Part shown: positions 1-9,267 of the stretch, piece after piece
Layout: each line of letters begins with the position of its first letter
Numbering within the stretch: the stretch's first letter is position 1
Assembly: GCA_964345235.1 (NCBI GenBank)
Contig: CAYFQE010000001.1
Location: 124,001-188,000, forward strand
Origin: Scatomorpha sp964345235
GTDB lineage: Bacteria > Bacillota > Clostridia > Oscillospirales > Oscillospiraceae
Reading direction: 5' to 3'
Length of the DNA stretch: 64,000 nt
Program-made: the position numbers and the translations under genes
Notes under the pieces: model-generated
What the model saw: the letters and a program-made list of their open reading frames with translations, nothing else
Databases searched by the model: none
What the model was told of the DNA's origin: nothing

Positions 1-49
1 GCACTTCCCCGCTCTGGTTCAATCAAATTATGTAGGGAGGATTTTTTAA

Positions 50-1054
50 TTGAGTTATAAAAAAGAAACCTCAGGACCGATTAAAGATTTTTTAATTTAC
101 CATGAAGTCATCAAGGGCCACTCTCAAGCGACTATTGATGAGTATTTCTTGGATCTTAGAAACTTTTTCAGATTTATAAAAATCGAGCGTGGCATGGTTG
201 CTCCCGAAGTTCCGGAAAATGAAATCGGAATTATGGATGTAGACTTAGCTTTAATTGAGACTGTAAGTATGAACGATGTATATACATATCTTTTATATCT
301 CTCAAGAGATCGCCAGAAGTTTTCGAACAGCAAAAATTCCGATGTCGGACTTTCCGCTGCAACACGCGCAAGAAAAATTGCATGCTTGAGAAGTTTTTTT
401 AAATATCTGACCCAAAGCGCAAAAATATTGGAAAGCAACCCTATTGAAGGTTTGGAGTCACCGAAAAGACTCGCCTCTCTTCCCCGCTATTTAAGCTTGG
501 ATGAGGCAAAAAGGCTTCTATCTTCAATTGAGGGAATTAATAAAGAACGCGACTATGCAATAATTGTTCTGTTTTTAAATTGCGGACTGCGTATTTCCGA
601 AGTTGTCAACTTAAATCTTGCGGATATATATGACGAAAGACTATATATCAGAGGTAAAGGCGGAAAGACCAGAGTTGTTTTTCTGAATGATTCATGCGCT
701 GAGGCATTAGAAGCTTATCTGCCATTAAGGCAACAGATTATTGATGATGATGACGAAAAGGCACTGTTTATATCGAGGAGGAAGAAAAGAATCTCTCGTG
801 AAGCTGTACATGTTATGGTAAAAAAGAACCTAATGCGAGCCAATTTAGATTCGGATAAATATTCTTCCCACAAGCTCAGGCACACCGCCGCAACTTTGAT
901 GCTTCAAAACGGTGTTGATGTCAGAACGCTGCAAGAACTTTTAGGTCATGAACATCTCAATACTACTCAAATTTACACTCATGTAGAGAGTACGGAACTT
1001 AGAATGGCTGCCCAGGCAAATCCCCTATCGAATTTTTCCCTCGACGAAGAATAA
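50..1054 (+). CDS. Tyrosine recombinase, XerC/XerD family
   Basis: Site-specific tyrosine recombinase, probably of the chromosome-dimer-resolving Xer type. The 334-residue product has an N-terminal SAM-like core-binding domain (about 8-130) and a C-terminal catalytic domain. The expected residues are visible: R181 in NCGLRISE, K206 in RGKGGKTR, H274 and R277 in HKLRHTAA, H300 in LLGHEHL and the nucleophile Y309 in TQIYTH. It is about 30 residues longer than typical XerC/XerD because of an insertion at about 47-75 in the N-terminal domain. The start is TTG at 50, behind a GGGAGG site at 34-39. No phage or integron genes flank it, so a housekeeping role is likelier than a mobile-element integrase. 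No dif-like site was identified here. Confidence 0.88.
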   Translation: MSYKKETSGPIKDFLIYHEVIKGHSQATIDEYFLDLRNFFRFIKIERGMVAPEVPENEIGIMDVDLALIETVSMNDVYTYLLYLSRDRQKFSNSKNSDVGLSAATRARKIACLRSFFKYLTQSAKILESNPIEGLESPKRLASLPRYLSLDEAKRLLSSIEGINKERDYAIIVLFLNCGLRISEVVNLNLADIYDERLYIRGKGGKTRVVFLNDSCAEALEAYLPLRQQIIDDDDEKALFISRRKKRISREAVHVMVKKNLMRANLDSDKYSSHKLRHTAATLMLQNGVDVRTLQELLGHEHLNTTQIYTHVESTELRMAAQANPLSNFSLDEE

Positions 1055-1084
1055 TCTCATGATGAAAGGGTTTTAAGATAAAAC

Positions 1085-2482
1085 ATGGTATTTTCAAGTA
1101 TTATTTCAATATATAAATTTATTCCCATAGTGCTGGTTTTCTACTACATAGTTCCCAAAAAGTGGAGAAATCCGGTATTATTTATCGCAAACATGTTTTT
1201 TTACGGTTGGGGTGAACCAATTTATATATTTTTAATGCTTTTTTCTATTTTAATCAATTTTATAAACGGATACTATGTTTATAAATATTTATCAGACGAG
1301 AAAAAAGCAAGAATTTTTTTAATTCTAAATGCGATTTTCAACTTGGCACTTTTGGGATTCTTTAAGTATTACAATTTTTTTGCAGAAAATTTGAATACAT
1401 TATCGTTTGTTAATCTCCCCGAACTCAATCTCCCCCTCCCTATCGGTATTTCATTTTACACCTTTCAAATGATGTCCTATCCGATTGATATATATAGAGG
1501 TGAGGCAGACTATGAGAGCAGCATAATTAATTTTGGTACATATGTTGCCCTCTTTCCCCAACTAATTGCCGGTCCTATTGTGAGATATAAGGATATTTCG
1601 GATCAGCTGAAACTCAGGACTGAAAATATTAGTTATTTTGACTCAGGTGTCAAAGTTTTTATTGTCGGGCTTGCAAAGAAAGTTTTAATTGCAAACAATG
1701 TCGGACTTATTTGGAAGTATTACTCTGAGTTTGCGCCCACATCTTTGACTGTATTAGGAGCGTGGATAGGTATAATAGCGTTCTATTTTCAGATATATTT
1801 TGATTTTTCCGGATACTCCGATATGGCTATAGGCCTGGGAAGAATGTTCGGATTTGAGTTTAAGATAAACTTCGACTATCCGTATACTTCACAAAGTATC
1901 ACCGAGTTTTGGAGAAGATGGCATATGTCTTTGGGAACTTGGTTCAGGGACTATGTCTATATACCTCTCGGCGGCAACAGAAAGGGCCTAAAGAGGCAGA
2001 TAATCAATATTTTAATTGTTTGGGCCCTTACCGGCATATGGCATGGCGCGAACTGGAATTTTCTTGCATGGGGTTTATATTTCGGAGTAATAATTATTTT
2101 AGAAAAGATTTTTCTTTTACGCATCCTCGAAAAGCTCCCTCGTTTATTCAGATATATTTATGCAATATTGTTAGTTATAGTTTCGTGGACCATTTTTGAA
2201 TGCACAAGTTTGAGCTCGGGACTTACTTATGCGGGGAGTCTTTTTGCGGCGTGGGATAATGAACTGTTTGCTTCTATGGATTTCTTTAACTTAAGGGCAA
2301 ATATATTATTGCTTCTAATTGCAGCTGTCGGCTCCACTCCCCTTCCTAAAAAACTGCTTAACAGCTTAAATGACAGGGTTCAAAACATAGTTGTCCCTAT
2401 CGGCGCTACAGCGCTCCTATTACTATCAACAGCTTATCTCATTAATTCGTCATACAATCCTTTCCTATACTTTAGATTTTGA
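1085..2482 (+). CDS. MBOAT family O-acyltransferase (AlgI-like)
   Basis: Membrane-bound O-acyltransferase of the AlgI/DltB family. It is expected to move acetyl groups across the membrane for O-acetylation of an extracellular polysaccharide or cell-wall polymer. The 465-residue product is strongly hydrophobic with many membrane segments, begins with the family-typical MVFSSI, and carries both conserved histidines: H280 in WRRWHMSLGTW and the catalytic H320 in TGIWHGANW. The next gene encodes an AlgJ/AlgX-type partner, so the two form an acetyltransferase pair. No alginate or other polymer-synthesis genes are present in the window, so the acceptor polymer is unknown. Confidence 0.9.
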   Translation: MVFSSIISIYKFIPIVLVFYYIVPKKWRNPVLFIANMFFYGWGEPIYIFLMLFSILINFINGYYVYKYLSDEKKARIFLILNAIFNLALLGFFKYYNFFAENLNTLSFVNLPELNLPLPIGISFYTFQMMSYPIDIYRGEADYESSIINFGTYVALFPQLIAGPIVRYKDISDQLKLRTENISYFDSGVKVFIVGLAKKVLIANNVGLIWKYYSEFAPTSLTVLGAWIGIIAFYFQIYFDFSGYSDMAIGLGRMFGFEFKINFDYPYTSQSITEFWRRWHMSLGTWFRDYVYIPLGGNRKGLKRQIINILIVWALTGIWHGANWNFLAWGLYFGVIIILEKIFLLRILEKLPRLFRYIYAILLVIVSWTIFECTSLSSGLTYAGSLFAAWDNELFASMDFFNLRANILLLLIAAVGSTPLPKKLLNSLNDRVQNIVVPIGATALLLLSTAYLINSSYNPFLYFRF

Positions 2483-2493
2483 GGTTTGGTAAA

Positions 2494-3618
2494 TTGAAAA
2501 GTAAATCATATATTTCATATTTAACTACATACTTATTCTTGTTCATAATTTTCTTTTTCTTTACGGCAAATATAATTGCAAAAGATAAGCCTTTCTCTGA
2601 ACAAGAGAACAGATATTTGCAAACAGCTCCGAAGCTGAACTTCAAAAAACTTGTGAATGGTGATTTTACGCACGAGTATGAAAAATATTTGTCGGATCAA
2701 TTTGTTTTTAGAAATGCTTGGATTGCATTAAAAGCGCGCTCTGAGCTAGCATTGGGAAAAATGCAGAACAATGATGTATTTCTACATAATAAATTGCTGT
2801 TAAGCCCTATTTTAAATTATAAAGAAGAGATTTTTTCATCTAATGTTGAAAATGTAAAAAAATTCGTCCAGGCAAATCAAGGCAAAACCTTTTTTGCTTT
2901 AATTCCAAACAAGGAGGCAATATACACAGAGTACCTTCCGAAAAATCTTGATCCTGTAGATACTTATGCGCTTATAGAGTCAGCATATTTAAATAGCGGC
3001 GCAAACTGCATCCGCATAAAAGAGGCTCTCATAGGAAACAAAATGGAGTATATCTACTATAATACGGATCATCACTGGACAAGTCTTGGCGCATATTACG
3101 GATACGGCGCAGTTGCAGAAGTACTCGGGTTTAATAAAAAAGATATAAAAGAGTATGACCGAAAAGTTGTCAGCGACAGCTTTAGCGGAACAAATGTTTC
3201 CGCTTCGGGATTCTACTGGTTTATGCCCGACAGCATGGAAATATTTGTTCCTGAAAACGATGATATTTCAATACTGAATTATTCCACAGGTAAAGCTGAA
3301 AAAACCGGCTTATATGCACCGGAATTTTTGGAGAAAAAAGACAAATATAAATTCTACTTTGGTGGAAATACTCCGCTAATTGAAATTGAAAACAAGAAAG
3401 CTCCCCAAAAGTCGATTATAATAATAAGAGATTCTTTTTGCGACAGTCTGCTTCCTTTCCTGACAGACGAATATTCAAATATTTCCGTTATTGATTTGAG
3501 ATATTACAATGAGAGCCTTAATGACTATATAAAAGAACACAAGTTCGATCAGATTTTAATTATATATGGAATCCGAACTTTTGCTGAGGATAATAACCTA
3601 TATAAACTGAATCAATAG
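2494..3618 (+). CDS. DHHW-family protein (AlgJ/AlgX-like acetyltransferase partner)
   Basis: Membrane-anchored protein of the DHHW/AlgJ-AlgX SGNH-like group, expected to work outside the membrane with the preceding MBOAT protein to transfer acetyl groups to a polymer. One hydrophobic segment lies near residues 6-26, followed by an extracellular domain. The name-giving D-H-H-W is at 192-195 in NTDHHWTSLG, and a GDS-like segment (RDSFCDSLLPF, near 312-322) supplies the likely catalytic Ser. An in-frame TTG at 2479 overlaps the upstream stop but has no ribosome site. The TTG at 2494 has GAGG nine bases upstream and is preferred, giving 374 residues. Confidence 0.82.
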   Translation: MKSKSYISYLTTYLFLFIIFFFFTANIIAKDKPFSEQENRYLQTAPKLNFKKLVNGDFTHEYEKYLSDQFVFRNAWIALKARSELALGKMQNNDVFLHNKLLLSPILNYKEEIFSSNVENVKKFVQANQGKTFFALIPNKEAIYTEYLPKNLDPVDTYALIESAYLNSGANCIRIKEALIGNKMEYIYYNTDHHWTSLGAYYGYGAVAEVLGFNKKDIKEYDRKVVSDSFSGTNVSASGFYWFMPDSMEIFVPENDDISILNYSTGKAEKTGLYAPEFLEKKDKYKFYFGGNTPLIEIENKKAPQKSIIIIRDSFCDSLLPFLTDEYSNISVIDLRYYNESLNDYIKEHKFDQILIIYGIRTFAEDNNLYKLNQ

Positions 3619-3636
3619 TTTATTAATTATTAATGC

Positions 3637-3665
3637 TTTAAGTCTTAGCAAATATGTGATACAAT
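3637..3665 (+). promoter_or_regulatory. Putative sigma-A promoter for the aminotransferase gene
   Basis: TTTAAG at 3637-3642 and TACAAT at 3660-3665 are separated by 17 bases in the 80-base gap before the aminotransferase gene. The -10 box is good and the -35 box is weak (three of six). Found by pattern only. Confidence 0.4.
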
Positions 3666-3698
3666 TTTTAGTAAATTATTATTTATTGGAGGGGTAAA

Positions 3699-4886
3699 AT
3701 GAATATCAGACTATCCGAACGCATGAGAAAAGCAGACTTCCAAACGCTTTTTACTGCAGAAATTTTAAAGGCAGCCGCAGATAGCAATATTATTTCATTT
3801 GCAGGCGGTTTACCGAATCCGTCATCTTTCCCTGTCAAAGACATTGAAATGGCAGCACAGGCTGTTTTAGAGAGAGATGGCGCAAAAGCCCTTCAATATA
3901 GCTCCGCACAGGGCTTTGTGGAACTGAGAGAACATATCTCAAAGAGATATAAGAGCAAGCTTAACTTAGATATTAGTGCAGATGAAATTATTATTACAAA
4001 CGGTTCTCAACAAGCTCTGGATGTTTTTTCAGCCGTTCTTTTGGATGAGGATGATGAGATAATAGTTGAAAATCCCAGCTATCTTGCCGCTCTTCAAACT
4101 TTTCATCTGTATAAGCCCAATATACTTACAGTAGAGCTGAATGATGACGGAATGGATGTTGATGAGCTCAAGGCTCATTTGGAAAAATACAATCCCAAAT
4201 TTGTATATGTAATTCCGAACTTCCAAAACCCTACAGGTCTTACTTACAGTCTTGAAAAAAGGGAAAAGGTATCGGCTCTATTAAAGGGTAGAGATACTTT
4301 TGTTCTTGAAGACAACCCATACTCCGAACTTCGCTTTACAGGAAGTCAATTCCCTTCGTTTGCAAGCTACTTAGGCGAACAATGTTGCTTACTTGGCACT
4401 TTCTCAAAGGTAGTTGCTCCCGGAATGAGAATCGGCTGGATTGCATGCAAAAATAAAGAGCTTTATCAAAAGCTTTTGGATTATAAAACTGCAATGGACT
4501 TGCATACAAACATTTTCTGTCAGTTGGTTATTTCCGAGTATCTTGACAAATGTGATTTTGATGCCCATATCGATAAAGTTAAAGAATTATATAAAAACAA
4601 GGCTTTAAAAATGATGGAGTGTCTCGATAAATACTTACCGGAATCGGTTACTTACACTAAGCCTGAGGGCGGAATGTTTATTTGGGCCAAACTTCCCGAA
4701 GGTGTAAAGGGCGTTGAGCTTCAGGAGCTGGCGATGACCAAGGGCGTTGCAGTATGTGCGGGAGATCCGTTCTATGAGTATGAGAGAGGCGTTTCGGCCG
4801 TAAGAATCAACTACTCTAACAGTTCGGATGAAGCCATCGAAAAAGGAATTAAAGTTTTAGGCGAAGCAATTAAAGAATTAATGTAA
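3699..4886 (+). CDS. PLP-dependent aminotransferase, class I/II
   Basis: Fold-type I pyridoxal-phosphate aminotransferase of 395 residues, close to the 2-aminoadipate/aromatic and MocR-like aminotransferase group. The sequence shows FAGGLPNPSSFP near the N terminus, the NGSQQALD cofactor-phosphate region, NPSYLAA and NFQNPTG around the substrate pocket, and the Schiff-base Lys K237 in TFSKVVAPGMRIGW. A conserved C-terminal arginine that would bind the substrate carboxylate lies in AVRINYSN. The start ATG follows GGAGGGG. There is no N-terminal GntR domain, so it is an enzyme rather than a MocR regulator. Substrate cannot be set from sequence. It is transcribed alone and closed by the terminator at 4901-4943. 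Confidence 0.88.
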   Translation: MNIRLSERMRKADFQTLFTAEILKAAADSNIISFAGGLPNPSSFPVKDIEMAAQAVLERDGAKALQYSSAQGFVELREHISKRYKSKLNLDISADEIIITNGSQQALDVFSAVLLDEDDEIIVENPSYLAALQTFHLYKPNILTVELNDDGMDVDELKAHLEKYNPKFVYVIPNFQNPTGLTYSLEKREKVSALLKGRDTFVLEDNPYSELRFTGSQFPSFASYLGEQCCLLGTFSKVVAPGMRIGWIACKNKELYQKLLDYKTAMDLHTNIFCQLVISEYLDKCDFDAHIDKVKELYKNKALKMMECLDKYLPESVTYTKPEGGMFIWAKLPEGVKGVELQELAMTKGVAVCAGDPFYEYERGVSAVRINYSNSSDEAIEKGIKVLGEAIKELM

Positions 4887-4900
4887 TTAATCACAATATT

Positions 4901-4943
4901 AAAAAGGGCTGTAGCAAAACAAAAACTGCTACAGCCCTTTTTT
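4901..4943. terminator. Bidirectional intrinsic terminator
   Basis: A perfect hairpin (left arm 4901-4916, loop 4917-4926, right arm 4927-4942) has an A-run on its left and a T-run on its right. It can therefore end transcription of the plus-strand aminotransferase and of the convergent minus-strand P-type ATPase homologue. Confidence 0.88.
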
Positions 4944-4972
4944 AGTGTATATTTTATTTGGTGATTGATTTC

Positions 4973-6937
4973 TTAGCCTAACTCTTCTTTCCCGTAGGGT
5001 GAAAATGATGCCAATATCGAAGCTATAGCCAGCGACATATCAAGCAACATACTGAACCAAAGAGGGGCAAATCCTACTGTTGCCATAATAAGAATCAGCG
5101 CCTTGCCGAGAAGTGCTGCATTAAAGATTAAATAAACATGTGATTTGGATCTCTGCGCAACTCTCATTGAGAAAGGGAGACTTTGCAACTTGTTATTGAA
5201 GAAAGTAAGTTCTTTTCTCTTACCCATGCTGAGTTCTCCGGGCACACAAATTTGAGCTCTAAGATCCGCTTCCCCACCAATTGAGCTGTCGGCATCTTTT
5301 CCGGAAACATATAAAATAACATCGGAAGGATGGCTTTTTATTATGTCATTGACCTTTTGTTTTTTTAGCTCGTCATTTAGGTCGCAGTAAAAATCTTCAA
5401 TTCCGAGTTGTGAAAGAATGTCGAGATTTGCCTTTTTATTTTCCGAGCTCAACGAAACAACTCTGTTTACATTCAAATATGCAATCTCATTGATTGCTTC
5501 TTCAGCATCTTCTCTTAAAGAGTCGCTCATTACAATCTTGCCGGCATACTCATTCGCTATAGAGACATAAAGTGTCATTTCGCCTTCGTCATCTTCATTT
5601 TCGTCATACGGAACAAAAACGCCGTTTGATAACAAATAATCTCTTCTTCCGGCGAGTATTTTTATACCTTCTATGCTTACACTTACGCCTTCGCCGGGAT
5701 CCTCATTAAAATCTTCAACCAAGTCAATGTAAATGGTATCTCCGTATTCGGCAATAATAGACTTTGCCTGTTTAGATGATGAATAGGCATATGCATGAGC
5801 GCAGATTTTAAGGAAAACTGCAGCATCCATTCTTTCCGATTTAACTTGAATAAGTTTAGGACTTCCCTCTACAAGGCTGGATTCTCTGTCAAATATAATA
5901 GAACTTACGGAAGATGTATCGTTTAAAACATCAAGATTCGAAAACAAAACTCCGTTTTTGGCAGCCCAGGATATCGAGGCCAAATGAATCAGTGGGACTG
6001 ACACGATAAGTGCGGCAGGGTTTGCAACTATAAAGAAACTCAGCGCTCTGTTAACTGTTTCGGTTCCTGCCAAATCGGTTGTATAGTATAAAGCGGGAAT
6101 CAGTATTACAGCTAAAAGCAGGGCAATAGGAGCGAATATATTTGCAATTGTTTTTACAGCCTCAGGCAGAGGAGAACCGGTATCAACACTGCTTAAAGCT
6201 GATGATATAATGGTTTGCGCAGTTGATTCATTTGCAGTCATTGTGACCTCGCAACGAATATCGGAGCTGATGTTCACACTCCCCGAATACACTTCGTCTC
6301 CTTCAGAAACTTCTATTGCATTGCCGGTTATTCCCAGATTAGACATATCAATAGAAGAGCTTCCATCAAGAACTATACAGTCGCAAGGAATAAGCTCGTT
6401 GGGGTGAACAACAATGATATCCCCAACCGATACGCTGTGTATCGGAACTTCCTTAGTACCATCGTTTTCAACTACATTGGCGCTTGCTGAAGTAGGAATT
6501 ATTGCAGATTTTAAGGAATACGCTGTTCTGTTAAATGCATACTCAACAATTAGCCCCATTATCTGATAAATGATAAACATTGCCAGAGCATCCTCAGCTT
6601 TTTGTATAATAATTGCAAAAATAGCCAATAAAGTCAAAGGAATTGTCTTATGCATGAATTTCATTTCAAATACTGCATTAATTGCGGCCAAGAAAATGTC
6701 GATAGCAACAACAAAAATAGCAACTACAACCAGAATTGTCCTAAGCAACTCAGACATATCGGGAAAAAGCATTACAAAGGCAAAGACTATAGATGAAATC
6801 AAAAGTCTGAGTAGTATAGAAAGATCAATGTCTTTAAATCCTTCGCTTGTCGAATAGCTGACGGAGCTAAATGTAAACCCTGATGATGTAGTGTAATGTT
6901 CTGAGCCTAATGCATCGAATAGTACGCTAAATGACAT
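4973..6937 (-). CDS. Degenerate P1B-type ATPase homologue (pseudo-ATPase)
   Basis: A 654-residue membrane protein that follows the heavy-metal (CadA/ZntA-like) P-type ATPase layout: membrane segments at about 41-90 and 98-131, an actuator-like domain at 150-235, a membrane pair at 262-325, a P/N-like domain at 335-565 and a last membrane pair at 600-645. The catalytic signatures are changed almost throughout. TGE reads TGN (204-206), the metal-site CPC reads NPA (306-308), DKTGT reads DRESS (350-354), the nucleotide-binding HP dipeptide is missing (SSSKQAK, 386-392), the TGD region reads LSSEN, and GDGxND reads SGKDAD (545-550). Only Asp350, the PGEGV loop and the SDSLREDA segment persist. 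The frame is intact, the start ATG has a GGAG site, and codon use looks normal. ATP-driven transport is therefore unlikely; a sensory, scaffolding or regulatory role is inference. No soluble metal-binding (HMA) domain is present. Confidence 0.82.
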   Translation of the reverse strand: MSFSVLFDALGSEHYTTSSGFTFSSVSYSTSEGFKDIDLSILLRLLISSIVFAFVMLFPDMSELLRTILVVVAIFVVAIDIFLAAINAVFEMKFMHKTIPLTLLAIFAIIIQKAEDALAMFIIYQIMGLIVEYAFNRTAYSLKSAIIPTSASANVVENDGTKEVPIHSVSVGDIIVVHPNELIPCDCIVLDGSSSIDMSNLGITGNAIEVSEGDEVYSGSVNISSDIRCEVTMTANESTAQTIISSALSSVDTGSPLPEAVKTIANIFAPIALLLAVILIPALYYTTDLAGTETVNRALSFFIVANPAALIVSVPLIHLASISWAAKNGVLFSNLDVLNDTSSVSSIIFDRESSLVEGSPKLIQVKSERMDAAVFLKICAHAYAYSSSKQAKSIIAEYGDTIYIDLVEDFNEDPGEGVSVSIEGIKILAGRRDYLLSNGVFVPYDENEDDEGEMTLYVSIANEYAGKIVMSDSLREDAEEAINEIAYLNVNRVVSLSSENKKANLDILSQLGIEDFYCDLNDELKKQKVNDIIKSHPSDVILYVSGKDADSSIGGEADLRAQICVPGELSMGKRKELTFFNNKLQSLPFSMRVAQRSKSHVYLIFNAALLGKALILIMATVGFAPLWFSMLLDMSLAIASILASFSPYGKEELG

Positions 6938-6974
6938 ATTACTCTCCTATCTTAAGAAAAGGTTACGCCCAAAC

Positions 6975-7910
6975 TTATGCCTTTCCGGCACAACCTAAAA
7001 CATTGGAAATTTTATGAGAAACAATTTCTTTTATTGCAGCTCTGGCGGGCTTAAGATATTGTCTGGGATCAAAATGATCCGGATGCATATTAAAATATTC
7101 GCGTATAGTTGCGGTCATGGCAAGACGCAAATCTGAATCTATGTTTATTTTGCAAACAGCGCTTCTTGCCGCTTGACGAAGCTGATCTTCGGGAACCCCG
7201 ATTGCGTTTTCGAGCGACCCACCATTTTCATTTATCACCTTGACTAAATGCTGAGGAACGGAAGAAGCTCCGTGAAGCACTATTGGAAACCCGGGAAGCT
7301 CTTTTTCGATTTTTTCTAAAATATCGAAACGAAGCTGCGGCTTTGTATCCGGCTTAAATTTAAAAGCTCCGTGACTTGTTCCTATAGCAATGGCTAAACT
7401 GTCAACACCCGTTCTTGAAACAAATTCAAAAACTTCCTCAGGTCTCGTGTAAGATGAATCTTCAACGCTGACCTTGACATCATCCTCTATTCCAGCAAGT
7501 CTTCCAAGCTCGCCCTCAACAACAACACCGCGCTCATGCGCATAATCAACAACTCGCTTTGTAAGTTCAACATTTTCTTCAAAGCTGTATTTCGAACCGT
7601 CTATCATTACCGAAGTAAAGCCGCCGTCTATACAGGATTTGCAAAGATCAAAGCTGTCGCCATGGTCGAGGTGAAGGCATATAGGCAAACCGGTTTCGAT
7701 TACAGCAGCTTCTACAAGCTTCATTAAGTATGTGTGATTTGCATATTTTCTTGCCCCTGACGATACCTGCAGGATAAGAGGCGAATTTAAATCTTTTGCA
7801 GCCTCAGTTATTCCCTGAATAATTTCCATATTGTTAACATTAAAGGCGCCGATTGCATAGCCCCCTTCATATGCTTTTTTAAACATCTCTTTTGTTGTCA
7901 CTAAGCTCAT
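6975..7910 (-). CDS. fba: Class II fructose-bisphosphate aldolase
   Basis: Cleaves fructose 1,6-bisphosphate to glyceraldehyde 3-phosphate and dihydroxyacetone phosphate in glycolysis, and the reverse in gluconeogenesis. The 311-residue protein has the zinc-enzyme signatures: the catalytic Asp and first zinc His in LHLDHGDSF, GELG with the second ligand region, GTSHGAFK, and the phosphate-binding HGASSVP. Start ATG follows GGGAGG. It is divergent from the phosphofructokinase gene, and the degenerate P-type ATPase gene begins 37 bases after its stop. Related tagatose-bisphosphate aldolases share these motifs, but the glycolytic neighbours favour fba. Confidence 0.93.
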   Translation of the reverse strand: MSLVTTKEMFKKAYEGGYAIGAFNVNNMEIIQGITEAAKDLNSPLILQVSSGARKYANHTYLMKLVEAAVIETGLPICLHLDHGDSFDLCKSCIDGGFTSVMIDGSKYSFEENVELTKRVVDYAHERGVVVEGELGRLAGIEDDVKVSVEDSSYTRPEEVFEFVSRTGVDSLAIAIGTSHGAFKFKPDTKPQLRFDILEKIEKELPGFPIVLHGASSVPQHLVKVINENGGSLENAIGVPEDQLRQAARSAVCKINIDSDLRLAMTATIREYFNMHPDHFDPRQYLKPARAAIKEIVSHKISNVLGCAGKA

Positions 7911-7960
7911 AATTTACCTCCCCAGTGCAAAAATATAATATATATTTGTCTTTCTATCTG

Positions 7961-7989
7961 TTCATTATAAGTCAAGTAAGTGATATAAT
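7961..7989 (+). promoter_or_regulatory. Putative promoter of the phosphofructokinase gene
   Basis: A perfect TATAAT lies at 7984-7989, with a weak -35-like TTCATT at 7961-7966 and a 17-base spacer, about 35 bases upstream of the start codon. The same gap must also hold the divergent fba promoter, which I could not place with confidence. Confidence 0.5.
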
Positions 7990-8023
7990 CAATAGGACAA
8001 CTCAAATTTGGAGGTATATCTTA

Positions 8024-9262
8024 ATGGCAAAAATATTAAAGGGCGCATGCATATTCGGTCAATCCGGCGGTCCTACATCAGTAATTAATTCCAGTGCTTA
8101 CGGCGTAATAAAAACTGCATTGGAGTCTGAAAATATTACCACGGTTTTGGGTGCCGAGCATGGGATATTGGGAGTTATAAACGACAGACTTTTTGACATG
8201 TCAAAGGAAGATAGCTATGAGCTTTCCCTGCTTTTAAACACCCCGTCATCCGAACTGGGCTCAAGCCGGTATAAGCTTGCCGATCCCGAAAAGGACGACA
8301 GTGATTATAAAAAAATTCTTGATACTTTTAAAAAGTATGATGTCAGATATTTCTTCTTTAACGGTGGAAACGATTCGATGGATACCTGTAATAAGATAAG
8401 CCGCTATATGGAAAAGGTCGGATATGAGTGCAGAGTTATGGGAGTTCCCAAAACAATTGACAACGATCTGGCTCTTACCGACCACTGTCCAGGTTACGGG
8501 AGTGCGGCAAAGTATATAGCGACATCCGTATGTGAGATTTATAAAGATTCAAGAGTTTATAATACCGGAACAATCGCCATAGTCGAAATAATGGGACGAC
8601 ATGCCGGATGGCTTGCAGCTGCTTCCGCTCTCTCGGGCCTTGTAGGCTGCAAACCTGATCTCATTTATTTACCGGAGATTCCGTTTGATATGGATAAATT
8701 TATAGAGGACGCAAGCAGAATCTATAATGAAACGGGAAATTGCTTGGTATGTGTTTCTGAGGGAATTTGCTTTGAGGACGGAAGCTTTGTTTCAGAAGCA
8801 ACAACCAGCGCAACAGACGGCTTTGGCCATGCTCAGCTCGGAGGCCTAAGTGCTATATTGGCAGAAGAGGTTAACGCCAAAACCGGTGCTAAGGTAAGAC
8901 CCATTGAGTTTTCATTACTTCAGAGAGCTGCCGCTCATATCGCTTCGAAAACAGACATTGAAGAGGCGTTTGCGGCAGGAAAAGCTGCTGTAGAGGCGGC
9001 ACTTGAAGGAAAAACGGGCTATATGGTTGCCTTCCAGAGAGATGAGAATTCAAAGGAATATAGGTGCAATTTAACTTATGTGCCGCTGGCTGAAGTTGCC
9101 AATAAAGAAAAAAAGTTTCCGCTTGAATGGATAGAAAACGGTTCGCATGTTAAGCCTGAATTTTTCGACTACGCTCTGCCGCTCATTCAAGGTGAGCCCG
9201 AGAGAGTTTTTGAAAATTCGCTTCCCAGATATGCAAGATTGAAAAAAGAACTGGCTAAATAA
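8024..9262 (+). CDS. pfp: 6-phosphofructokinase, PPi-dependent type
   Basis: Phosphorylates fructose 6-phosphate to fructose 1,6-bisphosphate. The family signatures are SGGPTSVINSS near the N terminus, GGNDS (114-118) and PKTIDND (142-148). In ATP enzymes these last two read GGDGS and GTIDND. The Asp at the GGND position and the Lys in PKTIDND are the marks of pyrophosphate-using enzymes, so a reversible PPi-dependent reaction is inferred. The ATG at 8024 has GGAGGTAT just upstream and gives 412 residues; the frame is open further upstream, to 7925, but without support. The gene converges with the HAD phosphatase gene, five bases apart. Confidence 0.9.
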   Translation: MAKILKGACIFGQSGGPTSVINSSAYGVIKTALESENITTVLGAEHGILGVINDRLFDMSKEDSYELSLLLNTPSSELGSSRYKLADPEKDDSDYKKILDTFKKYDVRYFFFNGGNDSMDTCNKISRYMEKVGYECRVMGVPKTIDNDLALTDHCPGYGSAAKYIATSVCEIYKDSRVYNTGTIAIVEIMGRHAGWLAAASALSGLVGCKPDLIYLPEIPFDMDKFIEDASRIYNETGNCLVCVSEGICFEDGSFVSEATTSATDGFGHAQLGGLSAILAEEVNAKTGAKVRPIEFSLLQRAAAHIASKTDIEEAFAAGKAAVEAALEGKTGYMVAFQRDENSKEYRCNLTYVPLAEVANKEKKFPLEWIENGSHVKPEFFDYALPLIQGEPERVFENSLPRYARLKKELAK

Positions 9263-9267
9263 TGCAG

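Noticed and set aside
50..1054. Xer-type gene considered as a phage or integrative-element integrase
   Set aside because: Neighbours are chromosomal genes, no attachment-site repeats or excisionase are visible, and the protein resembles housekeeping Xer enzymes.
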